DNA of 64,000 nucleotides from assembly GCA_023055355.1 (NCBI GenBank), contig JALJCS010000053.1:2784008-2848007 (forward strand), read 5' to 3'. The DNA comes from Agelaius tricolor. Lineage: Eukaryota; Chordata; Aves; Passeriformes; Icteridae. Each line of letters starts with the position of its first letter. Position 1 is the stretch's first letter. The position numbers and the translations under genes are program-made. The notes below the pieces were generated by a model. The model worked only from the letters and a program-made list of their open reading frames with translations, was not told the DNA's origin and searched no databases. Below, in pieces: positions 10,441 through 22,700 of this stretch.

Positions 10441-11100
10441 GTAAAATGAGGGAGGGATCTGCAGTGGGAGCAAAGTCCTTAAACCGAAGTGAAGGAGTTG
10501 AGAAAGGCAGCCAAAGCTTATGGCCGCAATTCACTTGATTTTAAAAATATTCTGGACTTAACTTTTACTGGACACGTCTTAATCCCTCATGACTTACAAT
10601 ATGTTGCCGGCATTACTTTCTCCCACTGAATTTTTATTATGGAGATGCAATGGAGAAAGCTGTTAAAGCCCATTCTTTCTGAAAATGATTTAAGCGCTGT
10701 GCTAGGAGAAGGGGAAGTAGGCCTTGAGGATTTAGTAGGGGAGGGGAAGCACTCTAGCAGACCAGAAGACCAGGTCATGCTACCTGCTGATGTTCTAGAT
10801 GATATCAAAGCTTCTGCAAAGACTGCTCTTTTAAAAATCCCCGATGGAACTACCCCCCTCCAGAACTTTTTTTCAATCCACCAAGGGATTGAAGAGACAT
10901 TTATTAAATTTGTTGACTGCCTCTGAGAAGCCATTGAGCACCATTGAGGCCAGGGATGATCTCCTGAGGAAAATGGCCATGACCAATGCCAACGTAGAAA
11001 CGAAAAAGATCCTCAGAGCTCTCCCTCAAGAGCCTGAGCCAACCATCCCCCTGATGGTCGATGCCTGCACCAAGACCTTCTCTCTCGAACACACTTTGGC
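10441..11100 (+). pseudogene. ERV gag capsid, frameshifted
   Basis: Two overlapping frames together cover a betaretrovirus-like capsid. The first piece starts around 10490 with a LRKAAKAYG-type segment. It runs into FSPTEFLLW near 10630, which resembles the end of a capsid N-terminal domain. The second piece (10639-10926, then 10910 onward in another frame) carries C-terminal-domain-like helices. At least two frameshifts separate the pieces, so no intact capsid is encoded. Confidence 0.65.
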
Positions 11101-11488
11101 ATTGGCTGTTAGTAAAGGAGTGGGGGAGGCAATGGTGAACATAAACAATGTGAGTTGTTTTGCCTGTGGCCAATTAGGCCATTTCCAAGCTAACTGCCCT
11201 CATTTGCCCCCCCCCGCCCCCCACACTTTAATCAACAATGCATGCTTTCTCCAAGAATGCCTGGAAATTACCAGCCCCCACCGAGGGGGGGGGACCAGGA
11301 AATGGGTGGCAGAGCGCAAAGCAGCCCCGCGTGGAGACACCAAATGGCAGGCCCTATCGCCAAAGTCTCCCGACCATCCAGGAGACCCAATTCCCCGATG
11401 GCTCATTTCCCAGGATCAGAGTCATGAAGAGGGACTTAGGTTCTTCAGGAGAACCTGCAACCTGAACCAAGACACTCGTTGGATTTGA
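11101..11488 (+). pseudogene. ERV gag nucleocapsid with one zinc knuckle
   Basis: A CX2CX4HX4C zinc knuckle is encoded at 11156-11197 in the frame that also carries the end of capsid. Zinc knuckles bind viral RNA during packaging. Only one clear knuckle is visible. A C-rich run just after it (11210-11222) marks a likely frameshift, and the remaining frame to 11488 looks degenerate. Confidence 0.8.
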
Positions 11489-11882
11489 TATAGCTTCATC
11501 CAACTGCTATTTGCCGACGAGGATCTGGTAAGGGTCTTTGGAGGATACTTGGGTCCTGCTCACGACGATCGCATCACCACCGTGCTCCTCCTCGGGAGAC
11601 ACTCGTCATACACAGCATGAGCTTACCATCCTCCCTGAAGTAGTAACATGGATCCTGGGAAAGAAATCACTGTTACAGTAAAATGTTACCACCCCCCTAT
11701 ACCCCTTTGCCCAAATGTATATCCTATCTGGACAAGACTATTTAGATGATGATAATGACTTTCATGTCTATTTTTCTAAGAGTTTAAGTAAAGAAAGACT
11801 GCTCATTTCTTCTGTTGTTTCCCAAAAGGGAAAGCCCATTGAACTGAACATGGTGGCAGAGTGTGTCATGGACATTACCATC
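11489..11882 (+). other. Degenerate ERV internal sequence after gag
   Basis: The sequence continues from gag without a recognisable protease motif and contains several stops in every frame. It is cut off by the LTR that begins at 11883. It is probably decayed gag-pro sequence. Confidence 0.35.
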
Positions 11883-12785
11883 TGTCCTGGTTTGAGAGGA
11901 AGTGAGTTTTTTGGGATGCTGGTCAAACGAATAGATGCTCAGATTTGAATATTGGCATGTGGTGTGGTCACTGAGGACATGGATACACCTCTGAGAACAC
12001 AGGGGGTTAAAAGCAGAGAACTCCCAGGGGGAAGCTCTCTTGGTTCCAGTCAGTGAAAGGTTCAGACCTCCCCTGCCCAGCTGCTGCCGGCTGGGCAGAG
12101 GAGGGGAAGCCATGCAGCCGGGTGAGGTAGGCCAGGCCCTTGCAGGATGGAAGGATGGAGGAGCATTGGAGAGTCATCGGGCACCCCCCACTCCCACCCA
12201 GGAGAGAGAGAGAGAGAGAGCTGGTGTCTGTGCCTGTGCCAACTTGAAATTTGATAGCACGGCCGACTGAGAAGGAGAAGGGGGGTTGTACGGCTGAGAA
12301 GGTGCCTGGCAGGGCAGTGTGGGAATTCTGAACAGGCTGAGCCTGAGATTTTTAACCCCTTTGTTGGATGATGGAAACCTTACAAATGCTGATCCTCCTG
12401 GAGTTGAATAAGAGAGATAGAGATGAGATAAGAGAAAATGGGCCATGAGAGAAGTGGAGAAGAATCTTGGGTGGGCGGAGGTGATGGAGTGGCCTTTGGC
12501 TAGACTTTTCTTGTATAGCCATGGACAGAACCATTTTTTTTTCCTGTGACACAGAGACTGCATTTATGGGGGAGGCAATGGCTTGGAGCCAAGAGAGTGC
12601 AGTGATGTTATGTGAAGGAGTGTATGAACAGAGACAACAGATGAGGAGGGTGGTGGTGGTGCCCTCCATCTTCAGGGAAAAAGAAGATCTCTGTTCTTGA
12701 GACCCCTCAGCCCCAGGGGGTGAAATTTGGGGGGGGCAGGTGTGCCGAAAGTGAGAGACTGCGGTAACTGTGACTTTAAAAATCC
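11883..12785 (+). mobile_element. LTR, copy 1 of a shared family, right end truncated
   Basis: The segment begins TGTCCTGGTTTGAG, a typical avian LTR start. It shares long recognisable stretches, in the same order, with the element at 18091-19388: the attggcat block, gaacac.gggttaaaag, the GA-repeat block near 12200, and the ccccagggggtgaaa block near 12712. Copy 1 loses similarity near 12785, where a reverse-strand ERVK LTR begins, so its 3' part with the polyadenylation signal is missing. Confidence 0.65.
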
Positions 12786-13395
12786 CGCCTGAGTCGCCAT
12801 CCCCACCAGCCAGCCGACGGAGCGGGGGTGGGTGCATGGTTTCGCAGCTCGGCCCGCAGGAGCTGCTCCGTCGTCAGGGACGCGCTGGATCGGCATTCAG
12901 CTCTGCCAGGGGCGGACAAAAAGGCACGGCACCAACAGACAGGGAATTGGAGAGCGTCCACTCGACCGGGACCAGTCCAGGTTTTATTTCAGAACGCGGA
13001 GTAACACCCAGGGGAAGCTGCCGGACCGAAGGGTGGCAGGGGGAGGGAATACACGTGTTATATAGGAGAAACGGGAGGGGGAGAGCTCAGACGGGCAGCG
13101 AATGGGAGCCCAAGGTGAGTGCAGGCTTTTCAGAGAGACAGGACAGGTAGCCAACCGAGAGAGCTCAAAGGTGGGACCCCGGTCCACAGCCAAATAATTC
13201 TACGTATAACACCGAAGTTTCTGGATAAAAGGGGGGCATTTGGGGGTGACAGAAAGGGCGCGGGTTTCCAGGGTAACTGGTGATTGACAGATAAGTGGGA
13301 AAGAGGGGGAATTCCAGACAGAACCATTATACAGAAAAACAGGGTAACAGAACATTCCAGCTTAAACCGAGGGAGCATAATAACACAACACAGCA
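12786..13395 (-). mobile_element. 3' LTR of a reverse-strand ERVK-like half-provirus
   Basis: On the minus strand a purine-rich tract (plus 13396-13412) precedes an LTR starting TGCTGTGTTG. It has a TATA box (plus 13058-13064) and a polyadenylation signal (plus 12983-12988) in the correct order. The far end near 12786 is estimated from where similarity to the neighbouring LTR stops. Integrase and an env-like tail lie upstream on the same strand. Confidence 0.65.
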
Positions 13396-13429
13396 TCTCC
13401 CCGTTTTTTGTTTAAAAAAAAAAAAAACC

Positions 13430-13816
13430 TTAAAATGAGGTGAACTGGTTCTGACTAAGGCAGCTTGAGTCTGGGATGGAATCTCTGAACCAGGGGTGGC
13501 TGAAAGGTGCAGAAGCCCATTGGTTGTCATCCACGGCTGAGGAGGCCTCCGATCGATCCGATTCCGAAGCTTCTGCTTCGCTGTGCGGTCCTGGAGCCAC
13601 CACCTGGTTTACCTCGAGGGTAGGAACAATCCTACCCAGCAGTCTCTTCATCAGACTCCAGATTATAGAACAAGCAACTAAAACTACAACTAAAAAAGAA
13701 CTAACGGAACAGTTTTTAGAATTGACCTCATCCAGGATGAAAAGCCCCATCCTGAAAAGATGTCCCCCAGCCAGTCTGATGTTTCTTCCAGAGTTTGGCT
13801 TTGGGCTGAGGGACAA
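13430..13816 (-). pseudogene. Possible ERV env C-terminal tail
   Basis: A minus-strand frame with a hydrophobic membrane-span-like segment (SSFLVVVLVACSIIW), followed by basic residues and an acidic Ser-rich tail, lies between integrase and the LTR. This is the position and layout of an envelope transmembrane tail. Most of env is missing between integrase and this piece. The assignment is by context and topology only. Confidence 0.45.
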
Positions 13817-14003
13817 TCCAGGTGCCTGACACCAGCAGCAGGATGGTAGATGGAGAAAAGGCCATTTGAATGGGTATCACTGAAACATCAAAGAAAACAG
13901 GTTGAAAAGGTGAACTTAAAATTTTGGTTCTACCCAGAGGGAAACTTAGAGGACATCAAAGTCAAGGGAAAAGGGTTTCCGCCTCCTCCTCCAACAAGCC
14001 TCC

Positions 14004-15057
14004 TCAACTTGTGCCACGCCTCCAACCTTTGGTGCCTTTTTTGGAAGGAAGGGCCTTCCTTCTGACCCACTTAGATGGTTCCCACTTAAGCCCTGAGGGA
14101 GTGGACACGCAAGCGCATCCCCTCCCCCAGGTGACCAGGTCGAAAGGCCCTTCTGTTTTCCAGGTCTCCGGGTCCTTAACGAGGACCAGAGGCCTGGCTT
14201 TCAGCTGCAGCTGGTTGTGTTGCCCAAAGTGTCGCACTATTGGAGAATTTAAATTCTCAAAGGAACAGTTTAGAAAATTGATAGTAAAAAGTGCTTTTGC
14301 GAGACGGACATGGGGAGATTCCACCTTCACAGCCATATGTTGTTGCTCTAAAACCCTTTTAAGGCTCTGGTGGGTCCTCTCCACCACGGCTTGGCCTGTT
14401 GGGGAATAGGGGATGCCTGTTTTGTGCTCTATTCCCCATTGCTGCAGGAAACTTCGCAGTTCCCTGGACTTGTATGCTGGGCTGTTGTCAGTTTTGATGA
14501 CTTTGGGGATGCCCAGGACAGCAAACGCCTGCATAAGATGTTTTTCGGCGTCAGCTGCCTTCTCACCTGTGTGGGCAGAGGCTTAGACTGCACTGGAGAA
14601 AGTGTCCACTGAAACATGTACATAACTCAACCGGCCAAAAGAAGGGATATGTGTAACACCCATGTGCCACACCTCGCAGCTAGGAAAGACCTCGGGGGTT
14701 GGCTCCGGAGCTGAGTGATGGGAGCTGATGGGACTGGCACTGGGGACATGTAGCCACGATCGCCTTGGCCTGTTCGTGTGTGAGCTGGAACTGACGAACC
14801 AGGCCAGGGGCGTTCTGATGGAACTGCTGGTGGCTGATCTTAGCTTGACCAAACAGATCTGGGAACGGGGCCATCTGAACAGGAGCAGCTGCCCCAAGCG
14901 AGGAATCAGTGGGCGTGGTTTGCTGGTAGAGAGGGGGAGGAGAAAGGGGAGGTGCTGATGGGGGGGAAGTTGGGAGGAGTCTTGAGAGAGGAAAGGGTTT
15001 TTTTTTTGACCAAAAAGGATTGTGGAGAGAAGATGGAAAAAGGGCGGGAAAAGCCAT
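14004..15057 (-). pseudogene. ERVK-like integrase, frameshifted
   Basis: An N-terminal zinc-binding piece (about 14680-15057 minus) shows paired histidines in HQQFH and a CPQC pair. The catalytic core (14004-14534) includes a KTDNSPAYKSREL segment with an active-site aspartate (TDN codons near plus 14485) and, further on, a PTGQAVVERTHQSLK segment with the catalytic glutamate. A C-terminal domain-like piece follows with a DLVTWGRGCACVSTPSGLKW segment. Stops and frame changes near 14600-14700 separate the N-terminal piece from the core. Its domain set is the same as that of the integrase at 2.9-3.9 kb, but the two are clearly different copies. Confidence 0.85.
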
Positions 15058-17214
15058 GTGGTCCCCTCCATCTTGTGCTCCACAGGAGCCATCTTGGGAG
15101 GGGAGCTGAAAATGAACTTAAGAGGTTTTAACTGGGGATTTGGGAACCGGGAGAAAGGGAGAAGATCCCCTAAGAGTCTGGCCAGGACTCCTAGGGCAGG
15201 GGGATTGGGATTTCTGAAAAGAGCCAGGGGAAAGATGACCACCCTATACCCTGATGGAGCGAGCTGCTCTTCTCAGAATCCCAGTATTAGGACAGGCAGG
15301 GGAGGGAAAAAGGCTAGGATCAGGGTTAGAGGGAGAACTGGGTTGCAAACTCGAAGAAGAGGACTTTTTTCAGTGCAGATGGCTGGCACAGAGACTGATT
15401 TTGTACAGTCCTTTGAAGCGTTCTCTTGACAGGAGAGAAAGCACAGGGAGATGCATTCCCAGGAGAGAAGGACATCTTCCCTACCTTTCAGTGGTTTGCC
15501 AAAGAAACGCCTTTCCATTAGTAAAGCAGAGCAGCTCATGCTATAACCTATCTCGACGGGGCTTTCAGCATCAGGACCCTCACCTGTTTATGAGCAGGCT
15601 GAGCTGAAAGATGCCCCTCTCCCAGCTAAGGATGGCTCCAGCCTCTGCAGTCCCTCCAGCCCTCAGGGACAGGGCAGCCAGCACAACAAGACTGGCAAAG
15701 CCCAAGCATGAGCACTGACAAGCAGTGGGAAGAAGGCAGAGGCAGCCTGAGCCCTGTACAAGCTGTTGCTCCCATTCAGGACACAACAGGATGGGCTTTG
15801 AGGTCAGCCCCACCGAGGCGTGGATCAATGCCCTTTTTGTCCCAACAGGTGATGGTAGACACAGAATCCACCAGGCTCTGGTCTCAGCCCCACCAGGTCT
15901 TATCTGAGAGCACAGCACTGGCAGCTGTTCTGGGCAAGAAGCAGATTCATTGGGTTGTGCTGCAGAATCACAAAGGACTTGATGTGTTTTCCTAGAGACT
16001 GATGTGAGCAGGGCTTGGGCCAATGGCTAGGATTCTAACAGTCATGGGAAAGAATGGGAATCGGGTATGGAAAAGTGCCATGGATCTGGGGAATAGAGCA
16101 TGGCTGGGCTGGAGGCTCTCTCCTGAGAAATGCCTGCATTACACTTTTATCTGATCACGCCACTTGGATGTGTCTCTTGGACACATCTTGATAAACATAA
16201 AACTAGAAGATTAAATAAAGGTTGTTACAAAAGTTTCTGTTTTATTTTTGGGGGCATATGGAAAACACCTCCTGCTCTCTATTTGTCCTGTAACCTGATG
16301 TTTATTCAAAGCAGCTCTTAGTGAGAAAAAGATAGCATTCTCATGAAAATAAACTGCAGATGTAGTAGTGGTAACTGTCATAAAAATGACTCAGTAAGAT
16401 GTGGGGCAGAAGGGTTTTTTCAGGATGGAGAAAAACCAACTCCACCAGAAACCCCCCACAAACCATCAACATAAAAAACCCAACCGAAAACAACACTAAA
16501 ACACCCCCCCCCCGCCCCAACCAAAAAGAATCGCCAAGCAAAAAGACAAAACTCCAAAAGCAGTCCATTTCTGTGAAGTTTTTTTTCTGTGATGACTGAT
16601 TCGAAGTCAGGAGTCTAAGGAGAATTTAGGAAGCTGAAAATACTGTTCCGTTTGGCCACTAGCACACATGGACTTGCCTAGATCATTTGCTAGGTCACAG
16701 CCTTCTGCTGATCCAAGAACAATTCCTGCTTGAGCCTTTAGCAGAGAGGCAAGCTCAGGCAAACCCAAGCCAGTCCAAGGTGCCCTCAGAGGCAGCAGGA
16801 ACACCCAGAGCACTCTCTCGCTGCCTCGGAGCACAGCACTTTCTCTGGGGAGTCCTAAATTGCCCTGTGACACCAAACTCAGGAGGAGCATCTGGTATAG
16901 CTCTGCTGACACCTGCACACAACACACTGTCCCTCAGACAAGAAACACCGCAGACGTACCCAGCATCTCCAGGTGCCTCTTGTGATTGTGCTGTTTCAGG
17001 GAGATGAAGGAACTGCCCGAGCTTGAATTCCCAGGTTTTACAGAAGGGCTTCCCTGAGGTAATTGTGCTGCGGCAGCAGAAGAGGAGCAGGGTGTTTCTT
17101 CTCACTCTTTTGTCTGCGGGATCGATTCTTCCCCGCAGGGGAATTCCTGGGCAGGTGCAGGCAAAGCAAATTCCACGGGATCCGAAAGAGGCACCTTACA
17201 GAGCCACCTGACGC
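15058..17214. other. Long stretch with no supported feature
   Basis: This stretch lies beyond the integrase remnant. It contains open frames on both strands that look like composition artefacts, an A/C-rich low-complexity patch near 16430-16520, and no family-specific motif that I recognise. Pieces may be decayed ERV sequence or host intron. Confidence 0.35.
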
Positions 17215-18085
17215 TCAGTCCCAGATAGCGCTTGGCCAACCAGGAGACAAAGGAGGTCTCCAGACACAGTTTAGGATCCAAGCGGGTTTATTGAGGGCGA
17301 GGGAGGCAGAGGGTCCAGGAAGGGTAGAGGTGAGGAGAGAGGCAGGGGCACAACCACCACCGAAGGGAGGCTGGTGGTGGAGCCAGGAGCAGGGATGGGG
17401 CCAGGGTTTATCACAGAGGAAAGGTGGGCAGGGCCAGGGTACAGGGAACCAATGAGGAGAGGGATCAGAGGAGGAGCCGAGGTGAGGTGATGAGGAGTAC
17501 ACCAATAAGAGTGGAGGGAGAGGGTGGTCTTCCAGTAAAATCCAATAGGGAACGGAAGAACATAGAACTTACTAGAAGTGGGGAGGGAGCCACGGCTGAT
17601 TGACATTCAAATAGGAGTGTCCTCCCAAGGCATCCCCACCCCGTTCTCCTTGGGGTCTCCTCCTGCAGTCTTGTCCCGCAGCCACAGGAGCTGACGGGTG
17701 CCACGAATCCCGCCACTCCCAGGTTCTCTGCCAGAACCCCCGAGTAGTGGCTCCATCTGTGAGGTGGTGATGCAGGCAAGAGCAGGACTGCAAAGCACTG
17801 AGGCGAAGGAAGGAAGGAGCAGACACACGTATGGGTGCCAAGGCGCTGTATTGACCCAGGCAGGGCCAGTAACGGTGTCAGAGAAATAACCATTGGGGAG
17901 GCACTTATAAAGGGGAAGGGCGTGATGGGAGGAGACACGAGGCAACCAATGAACGAAGCCCAGGGGAGGAGCGAGGGACACAACTGAACCAATAAGAATG
18001 GCACAGGGGAGGGAAAAGGCTCAGGAGACAAATCATATCTTAAGTAAGGGATGATTGCCATAGAAAATTCTTGAAATAAAGGGGG
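17215..18085 (-). mobile_element. Two diverged, adjacent LTR-like segments
   Basis: Two segments (about 17215-17600 and 17600-18085) share a similar order of blocks: ccaatgag-like, ggggaggagc-like and accaataagag-like. On the minus strand the first has a polyadenylation signal (plus tttatt near 17287). In the second the equivalent site is changed, and a TATA-like sequence lies near 17905. The pattern suggests two old copies of one reverse-strand LTR family side by side. Ends and family are uncertain. Confidence 0.4.
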
Positions 18086-18090
18086 GGTGG

Positions 18091-19388
18091 TGTGGTGGTT
18101 TGACAGGAAATGTGTTTCCTAGGATGCTGTGGTCACGCCAATGGATGTTCAGATTTTAATATTGGCATCGAATCTGGCATTAGGACATTGGATCTGCCTC
18201 TGAGAACACGGGGTTAAAAGCGGAGCTCTCCCCTGGGAGGCTCTCTTGGGTTTCTGGCGGGAAAGAGTTCGGGTCTCTCCCCTGGCCCAGTTGTTGGCTG
18301 GGTGGGGGGAGGGGAAAAGCCATGTGGCGGGGAGAGGTAGGCCTGAGCCCCGGGGTGGAAGGGTGGAAGAGAGAGAGAGACACCGGGAGCCATCGGGCAG
18401 CCCCCCCCTGGGAGACAGAGAGAGAGAGAGAGAGAGACGGTGCCTGGGACTGTAACCTTGAAACTGGATAAACATGGGCCTGTGCCGGCAGCACGGCTGA
18501 GAAGGAAAAGAAGGGGGGGTTCAGCCGGCTGCTTGTAGGAGCTTTTAACCCCTTTTTGGAGAATGAGAACTTTACAGAACATTGACCTTTCCTAGAAGAG
18601 AGATAGAGGGGAAGATGAAGAAGGAAATGGGCAAGTGTGAGAGAGGTCTGGGCAAGTGAGAGATGGTGGAAGAATAGAGAAGAATCTTAGTGGGAAGAGA
18701 TGATGGAGTGGCTTTTGCTGGACTCTTTTTGTACAGCCATGGACAGACCCATGTTCCTTGTGATACAGAGACTGCATCTAGGGGGAGGCAATGGCCACAG
18801 AACCAAGAGGGTTCAGTGTTGGTACCCCTCGGCCCCAGGGGGTGAAAAAATATGGGGGGAACAGGTGTCCCAAAGGAGAGACTGTGCCCTTTTTGGATCG
18901 GGACAAAGCATCCTTAAAAGTTGACCCTAGAAGCAGCTCTGATCCATGTTCAGTGGTGAGAGCACTGGACATGAAAGGAAGAGGTCACGACGGCAGATGT
19001 ACTCCGGGCGGTGCCACGAGTGACACGGAAACACACGAGGCTTCAGCTGTGTTTCCAGGGGAAGCCCATGGTACAAGAAGGACTCCTCTCGATGAACTGA
19101 GGATTGATTGTTTGAAGAGTGGTGCTGGCCCAAGAGTTGGTGATTTGAGGAATAGATGTATTGTATTGGAAATTTGGTAGGGGGAGGAGGAAATGTATTT
19201 GTAAGGTTTTCATTTTTCCTGTGTGTGTTCCTTTTTATCTATAGTTGTAGTGTAGTTAATAAAGTTTTCTTTTCTTTATTTCTAAGTGAGAGCCTGCTTT
19301 GCTTATTCCTGGTCACATCTCACAGCAGAAACCAGGGAAAGGGTATCCTCTTGGGGGCACTGGCATTGTGCCATGTCAAACCATGACA
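18091..19388 (+). mobile_element. LTR, copy 2 of the family also at 11883
   Basis: The element starts TGTGGTGGTTTGA and ends TCAAACCATGACA, which are near-perfect terminal inverted repeats. A polyadenylation signal (aataaa near 19258) sits about 130 bases before the end, so it is forward. It shares several ordered blocks with the truncated copy at 11883-12785, including a GA-repeat patch at about 18416-18437. I see no matching target duplication, so it may be one LTR of a larger deleted element. It is the last ERV before the CCDC171 exons. Confidence 0.65.
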
Positions 19389-19616
19389 CCAAACTCCATG
19401 AAAGGACAACAGAATGTGCTTTTGGTCAGCATATCTATTTCTCTCTGTTTTGAACTTTATGTATTAATATGTTTTTACATTGCTCAACGCTTTCTAATTC
19501 CATATAGAATTAATAGAATGTATTCAGCTATAAAAAGCAGAACAGAACAGCAAACAGCATTAAAACCATGGTAGTCTTTCCTAACTTCCTTTAACTGCTT
19601 TCTTATCACTTGGTAG

Positions 19617-19741
19617 TTGAGAATTCAAGAACTTGAAGGAGCTTTGAATGAAGAGCAACACGGCAGGAGAGAAGCTTTTTCAGGGGTATCAAGGAAAGAT
19701 TTCAGAGAGTCAGAAAATGCACATGAGAGAGGAAAAAAAGC
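19617..19741 (+). CDS. CCDC171: CCDC171 exon (first in window)
   Basis: The acceptor ends in ttggtag and the donor is GC|gtaagt. The exon enters in phase 0 and leaves in phase 2. It encodes LRIQELEGALNEEQ and a coiled-coil continuation ending HERGKKA. It matches the human segment with RIRDLEGAL, about a quarter of the way into the protein. It starts 228 bases after an LTR, so the preceding intron contains the ERV block if the gene is intact upstream. Confidence 0.88.
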
Positions 19742-22700
19742 GTAAGTTTCATTTTAAAGCTGTTGTAAAATGGCAGTAGACACTTTGAATTCAACTTGTA
19801 GTTTACATTCCCTGCAATTTTCAGTCAGCAGAAAATCTGGTGCAATGTGCCAAACCAAACTAAAGGTTCAGAACCTGGCAGTCCATTAATAACAGGCCCA
19901 TATCAGTAACCAAAGGTATTGTGAATGGTACAGATAATAACTAGCCTGTTACAGATCATTTTCCAAATAAAAATTTTGCAAATCATAGTTATGGTAGGGT
20001 CTAGCTTCCAGTAGTGGTTGGGCTGAGTGTAGGAAAAGATATCCAGCAGGTCTAGAAAAGATGGCTTTTCTATATACACTTAGATTATTATGAAGACATT
20101 GTTTTCCACTTCAGTGAGTCAGTTGGATCTCTAAGACTCCTGTCAAGAAGTTGTGTATCATTTATAGTGGGTAATCTTTGTTTTCAACTTTTGAATGGCT
20201 GTTGAAAGCTTTAAATGGTTAAAAAATATCAAAATGCGTGAGAGCAGAGGAAATCTCTTGGGATGTTTCCTGGCCAGCACAGTCTGCTGTGCCTGTGGTA
20301 GCAGAACTTGGGTGAGCTCTCTTTCAGCCTAGAGCTATATGGCTCTTTATACACAGGTGTTTATGTTGACTTACTCACACAAGGAGCAGCGGAGAAGGAA
20401 AAAATTGTTTTCCCACAAGAAAGGAAGTTTGTGGCCTGAGCAACTCATTCAAGATTCATGATTATGGACATGTTTTTAATAAAATACTTAAAACTTGAAC
20501 TGGAAAAGCCTTTGTTATCCTCTGCAAACGTAAATTTTAAGTAAGCTTTTGGCTTTCCTGACACTGTGCCTAAATACTCAGGCAATCTGTATTAAATTCT
20601 TAATAATTAAATTCTTCCTTGGATTCCTGTCTCTGCTTCTGTGTCCTTTATATACTATTGTTTGGCCTTGGAGTTTGCTCATCAGCTGCCTGTTTAGTCA
20701 TGCCGGGCTCTTGATATATCTGTTTTCCTGACTGACACAGTACAAGAACAGATTAAAATTCTGGGCAGTCTGCTTTAAAAGCCAGACAAAGTAGAGTCAG
20801 GCATGTGGAAACCTGAAGAGCAAGAACTGTACTTGAAATCAGTGTTGATGATGCAAGATGTGACATGGTCTCTCTGAAGACAGATGTTGTGTTAATTAAA
20901 ATATGAAAAATTCTGTTTGTTACATGTAACTTTGAGGCCACATCCAAATAATCTTATGAATTGCATGACACGAGGCTTGGTAACTGAAAATATTACCTCT
21001 TGAAAAATCTTCCTTAGAAGGAATATAAATTTCTTCATTCAATTAGGAAAGGCAAGCAGCTTCAGAATCCATGTGATGTGCTAAAGTGGTATCTGCCAAA
21101 TCCATTGACTATCCTTTAAAAGAACACAGTGCATTTCACAAAAGTAATTTTGGTTAAAGTATCTTTGTGTGGAAACTTTCCAGTTCACAAGGACAGCATT
21201 TATCCTCCGGTGTGCAATGGAAAGACCAGGTTGAGGAAAGGAAGGAAACTGAAGAATCCCCTGGGACATTAGTGACTCCTCCTGGCAGCTTCAGCCCGCA
21301 TGAAGGCTCAATAGTAAGGAAAAAAATGTGGCACACATTGTTTGGGGTTTTTTTTAAACATACTGTCAAAATATTTACTGTGCTGAAGATTTGCTGCATT
21401 TGCTGTGCTGAGCTGTGGAAGAACTCTGCTATACTCTTACCTTTTTTGTTATTATGCTACCTTTAAAAAAATTTAATACCTGAATAAATGTAACCAATGC
21501 CTTGGAGAAGCTAATTTGAACTTTTTTTTTAAGTATGGGTAGGATGTACTGGCATTTCTAATTAAGGCATTTTGTAGATATGATTGTCATTTCATGTGAA
21601 GAATGTTCTGTCTTTCTACCCAACTGTTTTCTCAAGCTTCATTAGCTTCCATTGTAGAAATGTTTATTTCTGTTTCATACACTCTTTAAGTTTTAGTGCA
21701 AGTATTTGACTTGCTTGAAAGTAAAAATTGCTTGAAAATTATTTCAAGCTTTCAGATGGAAAAGCATAGGGGATATTTTGTTGCTGTTTTGTTTTTTGCA
21801 TGTTTTTGCTGTGGATTTGGCACATTGGATGTATTTTACTGGATTATTTTCTGAAAACTTTCTCCTCTTATATGACCACTTTGGGCTTTTCTACTGTCTT
21901 TACCCAGCTACACCTTGAATGACAATTTTGCCATCTCTTTGCACAGCAGCAGGGACAAAGGAAAGTTGTCAGCATGTTTAGAAAATCTCTCCTTTCATTG
22001 TGTGGTTACATTTGCTCTCTTTCTACTCTTAGCAATATTCAATTTTTTTTGCTGGTGGCTTGGAAACTTCTCCTCTTTCTCTGTCAGAGCTCTGAGCATG
22101 GAAGGTGCATGAGGTCTGTTCCCTGTGGAGAGGAGCAGAGACCTGCATCAGAGAGTCTTCAGATCTGTGGGTGTCTTTTGTTCACTTGATGGAGTTATTC
22201 CACACTTTGTCTTAGTGCTGTCCACTGCCCAGGCAGATCTGTCATTCATAAACTGGAGACAAATAAAATCAGGATCTTCTTTTTTCTTTCTGGGAGAATA
22301 ACAGCTTCTTCCATGCAAGCATTAATGTATTACAAGACATTTGCTGGCCTAGTTAGCCTGAAAAAGTCATTTCAGGCACAAAAGGAATACATACAGAGAA
22401 AAGCAACTGTCTGCCCTAACTACAGGCATTAATGATTGCTATTTCTAACTACAAAACACAATTGCAACCTGAAAATATTCTGCTAGAAACTTCAAGTGCT
22501 TGCTAGCTGTTGCTGTGGTAGGAGTTTTCCTTTTTATTTGTATTTCTTAGTAAAATATATGTTATACATGACAAGAACAATATACAAGATTCCATTCATG
22601 ATCAAGATTTCTGGTAATGGAAACAGTACTTAATGGTAGACTCAAAATTAATGTTACAGTATTGATAGGTTAAAAAAAAAGGATTGTCTCACTGTCATAT

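Noticed and set aside
12040..13193. Several overlapping open frames on both strands
   Set aside because: They are explained by GC-rich LTR sequence and GA repeats. None shows protein-like features.
15580..16023. 147-codon reverse-strand open frame
   Set aside because: It has no recognisable domain, splice context or codon character and overlaps another open frame on the opposite strand.
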